Below, piece by piece: positions 8,347 to 17,065 of a stretch of DNA of 64,000 bases. Positions within the stretch are counted from its first letter, which is position 1. Each line of letters opens with the position of its first letter. The notes under the pieces are model-generated. The model had not been told where the DNA came from, ran no database searches, and saw only the letters and a list, made by a program, of their open reading frames with translations. Source of the DNA: Marixanthomonas sp002364245 (GTDB lineage: Bacteria; Bacteroidota; Bacteroidia; Flavobacteriales; Flavobacteriaceae); NCBI GenBank assembly GCA_963973455.1, contig CAXAZF010000003.1, forward strand, positions 124,001 through 188,000. Reading direction: 5' to 3'. Position numbers and translations under genes: made by a program.

Positions 8347-9693
8347 TTACTCAATCAATGTCTTCCTTACCTCCCGATTCAGAAAATATCCTGTTACTAT
8401 AGTTGACAGAACATCGGCAATTGGGAATGATATCCAAACACCTAATTCGCCAAAAAAGTTTGGTAAAATCAAAATTAAAGGAATAAAGAAAAATCCTTGT
8501 CTGGTAAGTGTTAATAATAATGCCGGCGTGGCTTTTCCAATGGCTTGAAAATAAGCTGATCCTATTAATTGAATGGCAATTATAGGGATTGCTAAAAACA
8601 CCCAGCGCATTGCTGAAGGCGTTTCAGCCAAAATAACTTCATCTGTTGTAAAGACTGAAACAATAGCATCGGGGAAGACCATAATCAAGATAAAAATCAC
8701 TAAAGCTAGTAAGCCAGCATACTTTATGGCTTTATTGATACTTTCCCTAACCCTGGGGAATTTATGTGCCCCATAATTATATCCGGCAATGGGTAAAAAT
8801 CCTTGTGTAACACCTAAAACAGGAAACAAAGCAAACATGAGCATCCGTCCAATTATTCCATACATTGTCACCGAAGCTTCCCCTCCTAGACTAAAAAGGA
8901 TATTGTTCATTAATAAATAGGTTATGCTTACCACAGCTTGTCGTGCTAGGGTTACAAAACCTAAAGCTGACATTTCTTTTAAAATAGCCTTATTAAGTCC
9001 AAAGTGTGAAAAACTAATCCGTAGTTCCGATCGGTCACTTAAAAAAAACCAAAGAATAAACAGAAAGCATAACACATATGAAGCCGTTGAAGCCCAAGCT
9101 GCCCCTGCCATTCCCATATCGAACACATAAATTAAAATATAATCTAAAAATAAATTACCAACCGATGGGATGATCATGGCAATCATGGCAATTTTTGGCT
9201 TTCCTTCGGCACGTATTACATTGTTACCCATCATAGATAAAGCTAAAACAGGAACTCCGTACAATACAATCTGGTAATATATTTTAGCAGGTTCAAAGAT
9301 GTCTCCTTTTCCGCCAAAAGCAGGGATTAGCTCATTTACAAAGTAAAGGCCTATAGTTACCATAAAAACAGTAACCAAGATGGTGACCGTTATTTGGTTT
9401 CCGAAGGTTTTCAGGGCTTTTTCTTTGTTGTTAGCCCCTAAGGCTCTAGATATGATGGAAGAACCGCCAATACCAATGGCCATTCCCAATGCGGCTATAA
9501 AAAATGAAACCGGTAACACAACGTTAATAGCTGCGATGGCGATGGAACCAATCCAGTTTCCTACAAAAATAGTATCGACAAGAATGTTTAACGACATTAC
9601 CAATATACCTATTGAAGCAGGAACAGACTGCTTTACCAATAGTTTACTAATCGGCTCTGTGCCTAAGCTGGCCGAACGGTTTTGTAATGCCAT
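8347..9693 (-). CDS. MATE family efflux transporter
   Basis: This 448-residue protein has 12 predicted membrane helices in the two-lobed MATE pattern. The N-terminal LGTEPISKLLVKQSVPA is followed by repeated segments such as VDTIFVGNWIG and GGSSIISRALGANNKEKA, which are hallmarks of NorM/DinF-like Na+ or H+ drug antiporters. It starts 18 bp after the hemH stop on the same strand, so it is probably cotranscribed with hemH. A role in porphyrin export would be speculative. The substrate is unknown. Confidence 0.92.
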   Translation of the reverse strand: MALQNRSASLGTEPISKLLVKQSVPASIGILVMSLNILVDTIFVGNWIGSIAIAAINVVLPVSFFIAALGMAIGIGGSSIISRALGANNKEKALKTFGNQITVTILVTVFMVTIGLYFVNELIPAFGGKGDIFEPAKIYYQIVLYGVPVLALSMMGNNVIRAEGKPKIAMIAMIIPSVGNLFLDYILIYVFDMGMAGAAWASTASYVLCFLFILWFFLSDRSELRISFSHFGLNKAILKEMSALGFVTLARQAVVSITYLLMNNILFSLGGEASVTMYGIIGRMLMFALFPVLGVTQGFLPIAGYNYGAHKFPRVRESINKAIKYAGLLALVIFILIMVFPDAIVSVFTTDEVILAETPSAMRWVFLAIPIIAIQLIGSAYFQAIGKATPALLLTLTRQGFFFIPLILILPNFFGELGVWISFPIADVLSTIVTGYFLNREVRKTLIE

Positions 9694-9711
9694 TAAGTGT
9701 GTAAGTTAAAT

Positions 9712-10752
9712 TTATGCTATTGCCTTGTCCACATCGACAATGCGCCATTCGTCGATCCAGCCGGCTAATAATTCAGCAAAATCATCTCGATCATTCAAAC
9801 AGGGAATGGTCGTAAATTCTTTTCCTCCGGTTTCGTGGAAAATTTCTTCTCCCTCCATAGCGATTTCTTCTAAAGTTTCAAGACAATCGCTTACAAAAGC
9901 CGGTGTTACAATTGCTAATTTTTTAATCCCAGCTTTGCCCATACGTTCTATCGTTCTATCTGTATAGGGCTGCAACCATGGATCAAAACCTAAACGGGAT
10001 TGAAAGGAAACGGAATAGCTATTCTCTTTTAAACCCAGTTTTTCAGCAACCAATCGTGTAGTTTCATAACATTGATGACGATAGCAATATTGATGCGCTT
10101 TTGAAGGTGTTATACAGCAAGAGCCATCAATTTTACAGTGGCTATTTGTTATGTCGCTCTTTCTTATGTGTCGTTCCGGAACACCGTGATAACTGAACAG
10201 CAAATGCTCGTAATCTAACTCTTTTATATGCTCTTGAATGCTTTTAGAAAGCACTTCAATATACTCTGGCCTGTTGTAAAATGCTGGTAATGATGAAATT
10301 TTTAACTGCGAAAAAAATTCTTCTCTAAGTTCTTCTACTTTCACATTTATCGTTTCGGTAGTTGCCATGGCAAATTGCGGATACAAAGGAATTACCAAAA
10401 CCTCATCCACATTTTGATCAACGAGTTCTTGTAACCCTTTTTTCAAAGTCATACTCCCATAGCGCATAGACAAAACAACGGGAATCGTAGTTTTCTCCTG
10501 AACTTTTTTCTGAAGGCGTTCTGAAAGAACAATTAAAGGCGACCCTTCATCCCACCAAATTTTTTGATACGCTTCAGCACTTTTTTTGGGTCGGGTGTTT
10601 AATATAATACCCCGAACCAATAAAATACGCGCCCATTTTGGCACATCAATCACTCGTGGATCCATTAAAAACTCGTCAAGATATTTTTTAACATCCTTAG
10701 GGTTAGTGCTATCTGGTGACCCAAGATTAACAAGGAGAACTCCTTTTTTCAT
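9712..10752 (-). CDS. hemH: Ferrochelatase
   Basis: It inserts Fe2+ into protoporphyrin IX, the last step of heme synthesis. I place the start at the ATG opening MKKGVLLVNLGSPDS, the conserved N-terminus of the family (346 residues). A TTG 48 nt upstream would add an unconserved tail. Conserved parts are FLMDPRVIDVP, the proton-abstracting His in SYHGVPERHI, and LETLEEIAMEG with the acidic cluster. A cysteine-rich segment (CCITPSKAHQYCYRHQC) lies mid-protein. It runs opposite to the hemA operon, with the AraC gene between, and upstream of the MATE gene. Confidence 0.95.
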   Translation of the reverse strand: MKKGVLLVNLGSPDSTNPKDVKKYLDEFLMDPRVIDVPKWARILLVRGIILNTRPKKSAEAYQKIWWDEGSPLIVLSERLQKKVQEKTTIPVVLSMRYGSMTLKKGLQELVDQNVDEVLVIPLYPQFAMATTETINVKVEELREEFFSQLKISSLPAFYNRPEYIEVLSKSIQEHIKELDYEHLLFSYHGVPERHIRKSDITNSHCKIDGSCCITPSKAHQYCYRHQCYETTRLVAEKLGLKENSYSVSFQSRLGFDPWLQPYTDRTIERMGKAGIKKLAIVTPAFVSDCLETLEEIAMEGEEIFHETGGKEFTTIPCLNDRDDFAELLAGWIDEWRIVDVDKAIA

Positions 10753-10841
10753 ATCAAATTTTTCTTTTGTAAAATTACTCGTATTAAAATGATTTTTCAA
10801 ACCCCTAAAACATATAATAACTATGAAGTTATTGGTGTTCC

Positions 10842-11732
10842 TTATGCTGAAAGACTCATTAAATATTTTTTAGGTGTGGTACCGTATTTTTTCTTAAAAG
10901 CTGCAATAAAATGACTGGCAGTACTGTACCCAACTCTTAAACCAACCTCGTTAACATTGTGAGAACCGCTAGCCAATAACTGCCGCGCCACTTCCATTTT
11001 ATAATCAAATAAAAAACTAAAAACCGAATCTCCATAAATTTGCTTAAACCCTTCTTTCAGCTTATTGATAGGCAAATTAATCTCATCAGCGAGCTCTTGC
11101 AGCGTAGGGGGTTCTGTCATTTTTGAAATAACAATCTGTTTAGCTCTTTTTATTTTGGTCACGTTATCTTCATCGGCTAAAAAAGGACATTGCTCAACAT
11201 CCAAATCAGCCGGCCTATTAAAATAAAGGCTTAACAGCTCATAAGCTTTCCCCTTAAAATATAGGGGTTTTACCGAAGGGTGCAAGTTGTAATTCATTAA
11301 TTGATTAAGTACAATTGCCATCGATGGCGATATACTTGCATCTTTGTAGTACTTTCTGTCCTTATTTTCATCACTTAAAAAAGTTATGTAATTGGCTTCG
11401 GTTGAAAACAACGCATGAAACTTTTCAATGGGAAGCAGGACCGAAAGCAACCAAGAATGCGGCGGAACATTTATATGTAAAGGCAAATCGCGCTGTGGAT
11501 TATATAACAATAATGAGTTTTCTTCGCTAAGTGGCAATTTGTAATTTCCTTCATTAAAAAGAAAGCTTGCCGATCCCTTTATGCAAAAATGAAACTGAAT
11601 ATAATTAGATCCAATTTCTCGTTTAAAAGTCTGGCTCTCATCAGTTTCATTATTAAATTTTAAAATAAAAAATCCTTCAGAAATAAGGGTTTCATCATAA
11701 AATCCTTCAGCGACATTTTTTTCAGAAATCAT
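10842..11732 (-). CDS. AraC-family transcriptional regulator, divergent from hemA
   Basis: The 296-residue protein has an N-terminal sensor part (about 1-190) and a C-terminal AraC/XylS domain (about 195-292) with two helix-turn-helix units: LQELADEINLPINKLKEGFK and the signature VNEVGLRVGYSTASHFIAAFKKKYGTTP. The N-terminal half resembles PchR-like regulators that respond to iron chelators, but the ligand is not deducible. It is divergent from hemA with 189 bp between start codons, and that space holds two perfect inverted repeats. It is a reasonable candidate for control of heme synthesis. Confidence 0.88.
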   Translation of the reverse strand: MISEKNVAEGFYDETLISEGFFILKFNNETDESQTFKREIGSNYIQFHFCIKGSASFLFNEGNYKLPLSEENSLLLYNPQRDLPLHINVPPHSWLLSVLLPIEKFHALFSTEANYITFLSDENKDRKYYKDASISPSMAIVLNQLMNYNLHPSVKPLYFKGKAYELLSLYFNRPADLDVEQCPFLADEDNVTKIKRAKQIVISKMTEPPTLQELADEINLPINKLKEGFKQIYGDSVFSFLFDYKMEVARQLLASGSHNVNEVGLRVGYSTASHFIAAFKKKYGTTPKKYLMSLSA

Positions 11733-11752
11733 AATACGTTTTTAACTCTTTA

Positions 11753-11769
11753 TTTAGAATTATTCTAAA
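11753..11769. promoter_or_regulatory. Fur/PerR-type 7-1-7 operator candidate
   Basis: TTTAGAATTATTCTAAA is a perfect inverted repeat (8-1-8). Its core TTAGAAT-n-ATTCTAA has the 7-1-7 layout of Fur-family boxes and is close to the PerR consensus TTATAATnATTATAA known from Firmicutes. It lies 21-37 bp upstream of the AraC start. Confidence 0.5.
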
Positions 11770-11815
11770 CAGCACAATATAATTACTGCTCGAACGATGC
11801 GAAATTAGGGCATTT

Positions 11816-11833
11816 ATATGACAAATGTCATAT
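11816..11833. promoter_or_regulatory. 18-bp inverted repeat between araC-like gene and hemA
   Basis: ATATGACAAATGTCATAT is an exact inverted repeat with 8-bp arms and a 2-nt spacer. Read as ATGAC-N4-GTCAT it has the 5-4-5 spacing of Fnr/Crp-family sites. It sits 89 bp upstream of the hemA ATG. The protein that binds it is unknown; the divergent AraC protein or a Crp/Fnr regulator are candidates. Confidence 0.5.
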
Positions 11834-11902
11834 TTTAATAGAAATTAACACCGTTCGATATAATTGATACCGCAAGCGTTATTTTTTGACTATTATTGCC
11901 CT

Positions 11903-11910
11903 TACATTTG
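11903..11910 (+). promoter_or_regulatory. Minus-7 box of the hemA operon
   Basis: TACATTTG is a perfect TAnnTTTG lying 11 nt before the ATG at 11922. A TTTTG ends at 11888, only 14 nt upstream, so the minus-33 element is weak, which suits an activator-dependent promoter. The box lies inside the apparent upstream extension of hemA and therefore decides the start. Confidence 0.6.
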
Positions 11911-11921
11911 CGCCGTTAGGT

Positions 11922-13193
11922 ATGAAAAGAATTAATAATACACCTTTATCAACTTCTGAAGGGAATTTTTATGCTATTGGTCTTAATTATAAAAAGGCCG
12001 ATGCTGAAATCCGTGGTCATTTCAGTATTAATGACACAGCACAGACCAACATTCTAAAGCAAGCAAAACAAGATGGTGTTCCGTCTTTAACGGTTATTTC
12101 AACGTGTAACCGGACCGAATTGTATGGCTTTGCGCAACATCCTTTTCAGCTTATTAAATTATTGTGCGAACATACACATGGTACTGTTGAAGAGTTTGAA
12201 AAAGTAGCTTACATCCATAAAAATAGTGAGGCTGTTTCGCACTTATTTAATGTAGGCACAGGATTGGATAGTCAGATTTTAGGTGATTTTGAGATTATAA
12301 GCCAATTACGCACCGGGTTTCGCCGTTCAAAAAAACACGGATTGCTTAATGCGTATATGGAACGGTTAATCAATGCCGTGATTCAAGCAAGTAAACGTAT
12401 TAAAAATGAAACCGAAATATCAACGGGTGCTACGTCGGTGAGTTTTGCTGCCGTTCAATATATAATGGCACACGTTCCATATGTTTCAGAAAAAAACATT
12501 TTACTCTTCGGAACCGGAAAAATAGGTAGAAACACTTGCGAAAATTTAATTAAGCACACCAAAAACGAGCATATTACGCTCATTAACCGAACCAAAGAAC
12601 GCGCCGAAAAAATTGCAGGTAAGTTCAATCTTATCGTCAAAGATTACGCCGATATACAAAGTGAATTGGCTCAGACCGATGTCTTGGTCGTCGCTACAGG
12701 GGCGCAACAGCCTACTATTTCAAAAGAGTTATTATTTATAAAAAAACCACTGTTAATTTTAGATCTTTCCATTCCGCGAAATGTTTCAGAAGATGTAAAA
12801 GAAAATGAATTGGTTACGTTGGTGCACTTGGATGAATTATCTTCCGTTACCAACCAAACGTTGCAACACCGTGCTGAGCAGATACCGGTTGCAAAAGAAA
12901 TAATCCAAGAGATAGAATCTGAATTTATCACTTGGGTACGTAACCGTCATTTTATACCAACCGTTAAGGCGTTAAAATCGAAACTTACTGAAATCAAGGC
13001 TGGTGAAATTGATTACCACCGCAAAAAACTGGAAGGCTTTAATGAGGAACAAGCTGAAATTATCAGTGACCGAATCATTCAAAAAATAACGACCCAAGTT
13101 GTAAACCACCTGAAACAAGCAAATGGATCTACCGAACATCATTTGCAAATGCTTGAAACCATGTTTCAGTTAGAAGAAAGTGAACGTGAATAA
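11922..13193 (+). CDS. hemA: Glutamyl-tRNA reductase
   Basis: It reduces glutamyl-tRNA(Glu) to glutamate-1-semialdehyde, the committed step of the C5 heme pathway. The start is the ATG at 11922; the open frame continues to a TTG at 11886, but a promoter box lies in that stretch. Conserved parts are the N-terminal FYAIGLNYKKADAEIRGHFS, the catalytic C62 in STCNRTELYG, the NADPH-binding LLFGTGKIGRNTCENL, and the C-terminal helical dimerisation domain. The product has 423 residues, normal length. hemC overlaps its 3' end, so it leads the operon hemA-C-D-E. Confidence 0.96.
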   Translation: MKRINNTPLSTSEGNFYAIGLNYKKADAEIRGHFSINDTAQTNILKQAKQDGVPSLTVISTCNRTELYGFAQHPFQLIKLLCEHTHGTVEEFEKVAYIHKNSEAVSHLFNVGTGLDSQILGDFEIISQLRTGFRRSKKHGLLNAYMERLINAVIQASKRIKNETEISTGATSVSFAAVQYIMAHVPYVSEKNILLFGTGKIGRNTCENLIKHTKNEHITLINRTKERAEKIAGKFNLIVKDYADIQSELAQTDVLVVATGAQQPTISKELLFIKKPLLILDLSIPRNVSEDVKENELVTLVHLDELSSVTNQTLQHRAEQIPVAKEIIQEIESEFITWVRNRHFIPTVKALKSKLTEIKAGEIDYHRKKLEGFNEEQAEIISDRIIQKITTQVVNHLKQANGSTEHHLQMLETMFQLEESERE

Positions 13194-14100
13194 AACAATC
13201 CGTATTGGTACTCGCGATAGTGAATTGGCACTATGGCAAGCCAAGACCGTCCAAAATCAACTTGAAAAATTAGGTTATAAAACTGAATTGGTCCCTGTAA
13301 AATCAACAGGAGACTTAATATTAGACCAACCACTATATGAAATGGGAATCACGGGTATTTTTACAAAAACCCTAGACGTTGCCATGCTCAACGGAACGGT
13401 TGATATTGCCGTACATAGCATGAAAGACGTCCCCACACATTTACCTAAAGGAATTGTGCAAACTGCTGTGTTACCAAGAGCAACAGCTACTGATATTTTA
13501 GCAACAAAAGGCAGCTTTAATCCCGAGCACCCTTGTACAATAGCAACCGGTAGTCTTCGCCGAAAAGCACAATGGCTTAACCGTTATCCAAACCATACCG
13601 TGGTTGATTTACGCGGAAATGTAAACACTCGATTACAAAAACTTCAAGACAACAATTGGCAAGGTGCCATTTTTGCAAAAGCTGGCTTGGAACGTATAAA
13701 CGTATTGCCCAATAACTTTGAATCTTTAGATTGGATGATACCTGCTCCCGCGCAAGGTGCTATGGTGATTGTAGCCCTAGAAAAAGACGAATTTAGCAAA
13801 GAAGCCACTTCAAAGTTAAATAACACCGAAGCCGATATTTGCACATACATTGAACGTTCTTTTCTTCAGAAATTAGAAGGCGGTTGTACTGCTCCTATTG
13901 GTGCATTGGCTACTTGTATTGATGATACCATTCAGTTTAAAGGGGCATTATTTTCTTTAGATGGGCAAACAAAGTTAGAAGTCGCCAAGCAATGTTCAAA
14001 AAGTGATTACAAATCTTTAGGAATTAATTGCGCTGAAGAAATTTTAGCTAATGGTGGGAAAGAATTAATGGAAGTAATAAAGTCTGAAATAGAAAAATAG
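13180..14100 (+). CDS. hemC: Hydroxymethylbilane synthase (porphobilinogen deaminase)
   Basis: It joins four porphobilinogen units into hydroxymethylbilane. The product has 306 residues. Conserved motifs are IRIGTRDSELALWQA near the N-terminus, VHSMKDVPTHLP with the substrate-binding acidic loop, SLRRKAQ, DLRGNVNTRL, and the cysteine that carries the dipyrromethane cofactor (C236 in EGGCTAPIGA). The start is GTG at 13180, or a second GTG two codons later; either overlaps the hemA 3' end (14 or 8 nt), indicating translational coupling. Confidence 0.96.
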   Translation: MNVNKTIRIGTRDSELALWQAKTVQNQLEKLGYKTELVPVKSTGDLILDQPLYEMGITGIFTKTLDVAMLNGTVDIAVHSMKDVPTHLPKGIVQTAVLPRATATDILATKGSFNPEHPCTIATGSLRRKAQWLNRYPNHTVVDLRGNVNTRLQKLQDNNWQGAIFAKAGLERINVLPNNFESLDWMIPAPAQGAMVIVALEKDEFSKEATSKLNNTEADICTYIERSFLQKLEGGCTAPIGALATCIDDTIQFKGALFSLDGQTKLEVAKQCSKSDYKSLGINCAEEILANGGKELMEVIKSEIEK

Positions 14101-14107
14101 GCGCTTT

Positions 14108-14770
14108 ATGAAATCCATTCTCGCTACAAAAAAGTTTACCCTTGCTCAAAAAGAGCTGCTTCTAAACTCAGGTTTAACTTTTGTAGAATACAATGCCATT
14201 TCTATTGAGTTTATACCATTTAATACTCCGAAACAGGTTGAAAATGCCATTTTTACGAGTAAAAATGCTGTAAAAGCGCTTTTTTCAGATAAAAAGAAAA
14301 CTCCTGAAATTAAAAACTGTTTTTGTGTAGGTGAAATAACAAAGGCACTTTTAGAGGAAAATGGTCAAAAAGTAGTGAAAACCACTCTATATGGTTCAGA
14401 ATTGGCTAATTACTTGACTAAAAACCACAAAAATGACACATTTTACTTTTTCTGCGGAAATAAACGACTCGATACCATTCCAAAGGCTTTAAAAGAAGAA
14501 AACATCACGTTTTCAGAAATTGAAACTTATGAAACAGTATTAAATCCGAAACATTTTCAACGTCAATTCGATGGTGTTTTGTTTTTCAGTCCAAGTGCGG
14601 TGCAAAGTTTTGTTTCAGAAAATAAACTAAAAAACTCAATTGCTTTCTGCATTGGTACAACTACGGCGGCAGAGGCAAAAAAATATACCGAAAATGTAGT
14701 GATTGCTAATTCAACTTCGGTTGAAAGTGTAATTGCTAAAGCGGTTAAAACATTAAAAAACTATGATTAA
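14108..14770 (+). CDS. hemD: Uroporphyrinogen-III synthase
   Basis: The call rests on position and fold: a 220-residue protein between hemC and hemE with the alternating alpha/beta pattern of this poorly conserved family, including IFTSKNAVKALF and the late FFSPSAVQSFV and IGTTTAAEA segments typical of HemD. It cyclises hydroxymethylbilane with inversion of ring D. It follows hemC after 7 nt and overlaps hemE by 8 nt, so it is fully embedded in the operon. Confidence 0.92.
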   Translation: MKSILATKKFTLAQKELLLNSGLTFVEYNAISIEFIPFNTPKQVENAIFTSKNAVKALFSDKKKTPEIKNCFCVGEITKALLEENGQKVVKTTLYGSELANYLTKNHKNDTFYFFCGNKRLDTIPKALKEENITFSEIETYETVLNPKHFQRQFDGVLFFSPSAVQSFVSENKLKNSIAFCIGTTTAAEAKKYTENVVIANSTSVESVIAKAVKTLKNYD

Positions 14771-15794
14771 AAACGATTTATTTCTACGGGCTTTAAAAGG
14801 GGAAACGGTTGAGCGGCCACCCGTTTGGATGATGCGACAAGCAGGGCGTTACCTTCCTGAATTTATGGAAATTAAAGCCAAATACGACTTTTTCACACGC
14901 TGTCAAACCCCTGAGCTTGCTAGTGAAATTACCGTACAACCCATTCGTAGATATGGAATGGACGCCGCGATTTTATTTTGTGATATTTTGGTGATTCCGC
15001 AAGCGATGAATATTGAAGTGGAAATGAAACCGGGCGTTGGACCGTGGCTTCCAAACCCGATTCGTAGCGAAAAAGACCTAGATAGTGTTATTGTTCCCGA
15101 CATTGAAGATACATTAGGCTACGTAATGGACGCCATTAAAATGACCAAGGAAAAGTTGGACGACGAAATCCCGTTAATTGGTTTTGCTGGAAGTCCGTGG
15201 ACGCTGTTGTGTTATTGCGTACAAGGTCAGGGTTCTAAAAACTTTGACAAAGCAAAAGAGTTTTGTTTCACACAGCCCGTTGCTGCGCATACATTACTGC
15301 AAAGAATTACCGATACTACGATTGCCTATTTAAAAGAAAAAGTGAAAGCTGGCGTAAATGCGGTGCAGGTTTTTGATAGCTGGGGTGGCATGTTGTCGCC
15401 TACCGATTATCAAGAGTTCAGTTGGAAATACATGCAACAAATTATTGATGCGTTAAAAGACGAAGTTCCTGTTATTGCCTTTGGAAAAGGCTGTTGGTTT
15501 GCATTAGATACTATGGCTAATAGTGGTGCTTCCGCATTAGGTGTCGATTGGACGTGCGACCCCAAAACAGCTAGAAAGCTGACCGGAGGAAATATTACCT
15601 TGCAAGGAAACTTTGACCCTACGCGTTTGTTTAGCCCGCCATCTGAAATAAAAAAGATGGTTACACAAATGATTAATGACTTCGGAAAAGACAAATACAT
15701 TGTGAATTTAGGCCACGGAATTTTACCTAATATTCCAGTAGAAAACGCTGGTGCTTTTATTGAAGCAGTTAAAGAGTATAAGGCAGAATCATGA
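14763..15794 (+). CDS. hemE: Uroporphyrinogen decarboxylase
   Basis: It removes four carboxyl groups from uroporphyrinogen III to give coproporphyrinogen III. The 343-residue protein has the family signatures RPPVWMMRQAGRYLPE (with the substrate-binding Arg residues), the catalytic-region Asp in FCDILVIP, GFAGSPWTLLCY, FDSWGGMLSP and NLGHGILPNIP. It overlaps hemD at the start and the next gene (15791) by 4 nt at the end, so at least one non-heme gene is translationally coupled to it. Confidence 0.97.
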   Translation: MIKNDLFLRALKGETVERPPVWMMRQAGRYLPEFMEIKAKYDFFTRCQTPELASEITVQPIRRYGMDAAILFCDILVIPQAMNIEVEMKPGVGPWLPNPIRSEKDLDSVIVPDIEDTLGYVMDAIKMTKEKLDDEIPLIGFAGSPWTLLCYCVQGQGSKNFDKAKEFCFTQPVAAHTLLQRITDTTIAYLKEKVKAGVNAVQVFDSWGGMLSPTDYQEFSWKYMQQIIDALKDEVPVIAFGKGCWFALDTMANSGASALGVDWTCDPKTARKLTGGNITLQGNFDPTRLFSPPSEIKKMVTQMINDFGKDKYIVNLGHGILPNIPVENAGAFIEAVKEYKAES

Positions 15795-16285
15795 ATGTTT
15801 TAAAACGCATCCGTCAATTAAGTGTCAAACAGTTGTGGCATTTATCGGTTGTGTTTATCAAACAACCTTTTTTAGTTTTTCCCACATTGAATGCGACTAA
15901 AAAAACTATGCAAATCAGTAGTGATTTGTATGGAAAAGCGCATCATAAAAACGGACCTGCTAATGCGTTTCGGCATGCGATGTGGAATGTTCTGATAGCA
16001 AAAGCAGCGTTTAAAAAATTTCAGAATGTTGAAAAGAGCATCGATTGGGCACAAAAAGTGACTGATTTACACGAAAAACTAGCGCCGAACAGTTCTATAG
16101 AAACCGCGATGGATTTACACAACAATGAAATGGGGCGCCAATTTTTTAAGGAAATTTTAGAGCTTTCAGAAGAAAAAACAATCGATTTTCTTCAAAAAAA
16201 AGCTAAAAATGCTCAAAAAGTGACAAAATCAAGCGAAATTGAAGTTTTTAAAAACAAGTTAGTTTTTATTAAGAAACCTTTATAG
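15791..16285 (+). CDS. DUF6973-like protein of unknown function in the heme operon
   Basis: This 164-residue protein shows a His/Asn-rich core: NAFRHAMWN (about 58-66), VTDLHEKLAP (about 94-103), and MDLHNNEMGRQ (about 111-121). This set of conserved His, Asp and Asn residues is what I associate with the DUF6973 family and suggests a metal-binding or hydrolytic site; the family name is from memory. The first 35 residues are basic and partly hydrophobic, and may associate with the membrane. It overlaps hemE by 4 nt and is followed 8 bp later by the EI24 protein. Whether it acts in heme metabolism is unknown. Confidence 0.6.
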   Translation: MNVLKRIRQLSVKQLWHLSVVFIKQPFLVFPTLNATKKTMQISSDLYGKAHHKNGPANAFRHAMWNVLIAKAAFKKFQNVEKSIDWAQKVTDLHEKLAPNSSIETAMDLHNNEMGRQFFKEILELSEEKTIDFLQKKAKNAQKVTKSSEIEVFKNKLVFIKKPL

Positions 16286-16293
16286 AATAAATC

Positions 16294-17064
16294 ATGCTTA
16301 AAAACATTGTAAGCGCCATAAAAGCTTATTTTAAAACGTTTCAACTAATTTCAAAACTGAAATTATGGAAATATTTTGGCATTCCAGTTTTAATAAGCTT
16401 GCTAACAGCGACGGCCATTGGTTTTATAGCGTGGGGATTGAGCGATAATATTGGTGCGTTTATTTCAAAAATTTGGTTTTGGGAATGGGGTGCTGAAACC
16501 TTCAGAACCATTAGCGATGTATTGGGAGCCTTAATTATTATTGCTATTGGTCTTATTCTTTACAAACACATTATTATGGCGTTGAGTGCGCCTTTTATGA
16601 GTCCTGTTTCCGAAAAAATTGAACAACACTTTTTAGGAACTACTCATACACACAGAAACACTACAAATGCATCTCAACTATGGAGAGGCATACGGATTAA
16701 CGTTCGTAATTTACTGTTGGAGCTGCTTTTTACCATTCCTATTTTATTACTCAGTTTAATACCGATTGTAAATATTTTTACTTCGGTTTTACTGTTTTTA
16801 GTACAATCGTATTACGCTGGCTTCGGAAATATGGATTACACGCTAGAACGGCATTTTACCTACAGAGAAAGTATTTCATTTGTAAAAAGAAATAAAGGCA
16901 CTGCTTTAGGAAATGGGATTGTTTTTATGGCGATGCTTTTAATACCGGTTGTAGGGATTGTTTTAGTCCTACCATTATCAGTAACCGCTGCAAGTAGTGA
17001 GACAGTGAAACTTTTAAAAGAAAGTAAGCAACTTAAAAATGCTGAAACACTTCAGAAAAAATAA
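16294..17064 (+). CDS. EI24-domain / CysZ-like integral membrane protein
   Basis: This 256-residue protein has four to five long hydrophobic segments and the typical EI24/CysZ layout: an N-terminal amphipathic KAYFKTFQLISKLKLWKYFGIPV, a central KHIIMALSAPFMSPVSEKIE motif, and a late LVQSYYAGFGNMDYTLERH stretch. CysZ is a sulfate channel in proteobacteria, but the wider family is not characterised in Bacteroidota. It belongs to the operon between the DUF6973-like and GNAT genes. A sulfate or small-anion role is inference only. Confidence 0.8.
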   Translation: MLKNIVSAIKAYFKTFQLISKLKLWKYFGIPVLISLLTATAIGFIAWGLSDNIGAFISKIWFWEWGAETFRTISDVLGALIIIAIGLILYKHIIMALSAPFMSPVSEKIEQHFLGTTHTHRNTTNASQLWRGIRINVRNLLLELLFTIPILLLSLIPIVNIFTSVLLFLVQSYYAGFGNMDYTLERHFTYRESISFVKRNKGTALGNGIVFMAMLLIPVVGIVLVLPLSVTAASSETVKLLKESKQLKNAETLQKK

Positions 17065-17065
17065 T

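Noticed and set aside
10753..10800. Longer ferrochelatase starting at TTG
   Set aside because: The extra 16 residues are not typical of the family; MKKGVLLVNLGSPDS is the conserved N-terminus.
11886..11921. Upstream TTG start of hemA
   Set aside because: The stretch contains a perfect minus-7 box (TACATTTG), and HemA proteins normally begin close to the FYAIGLNYKKAD segment.
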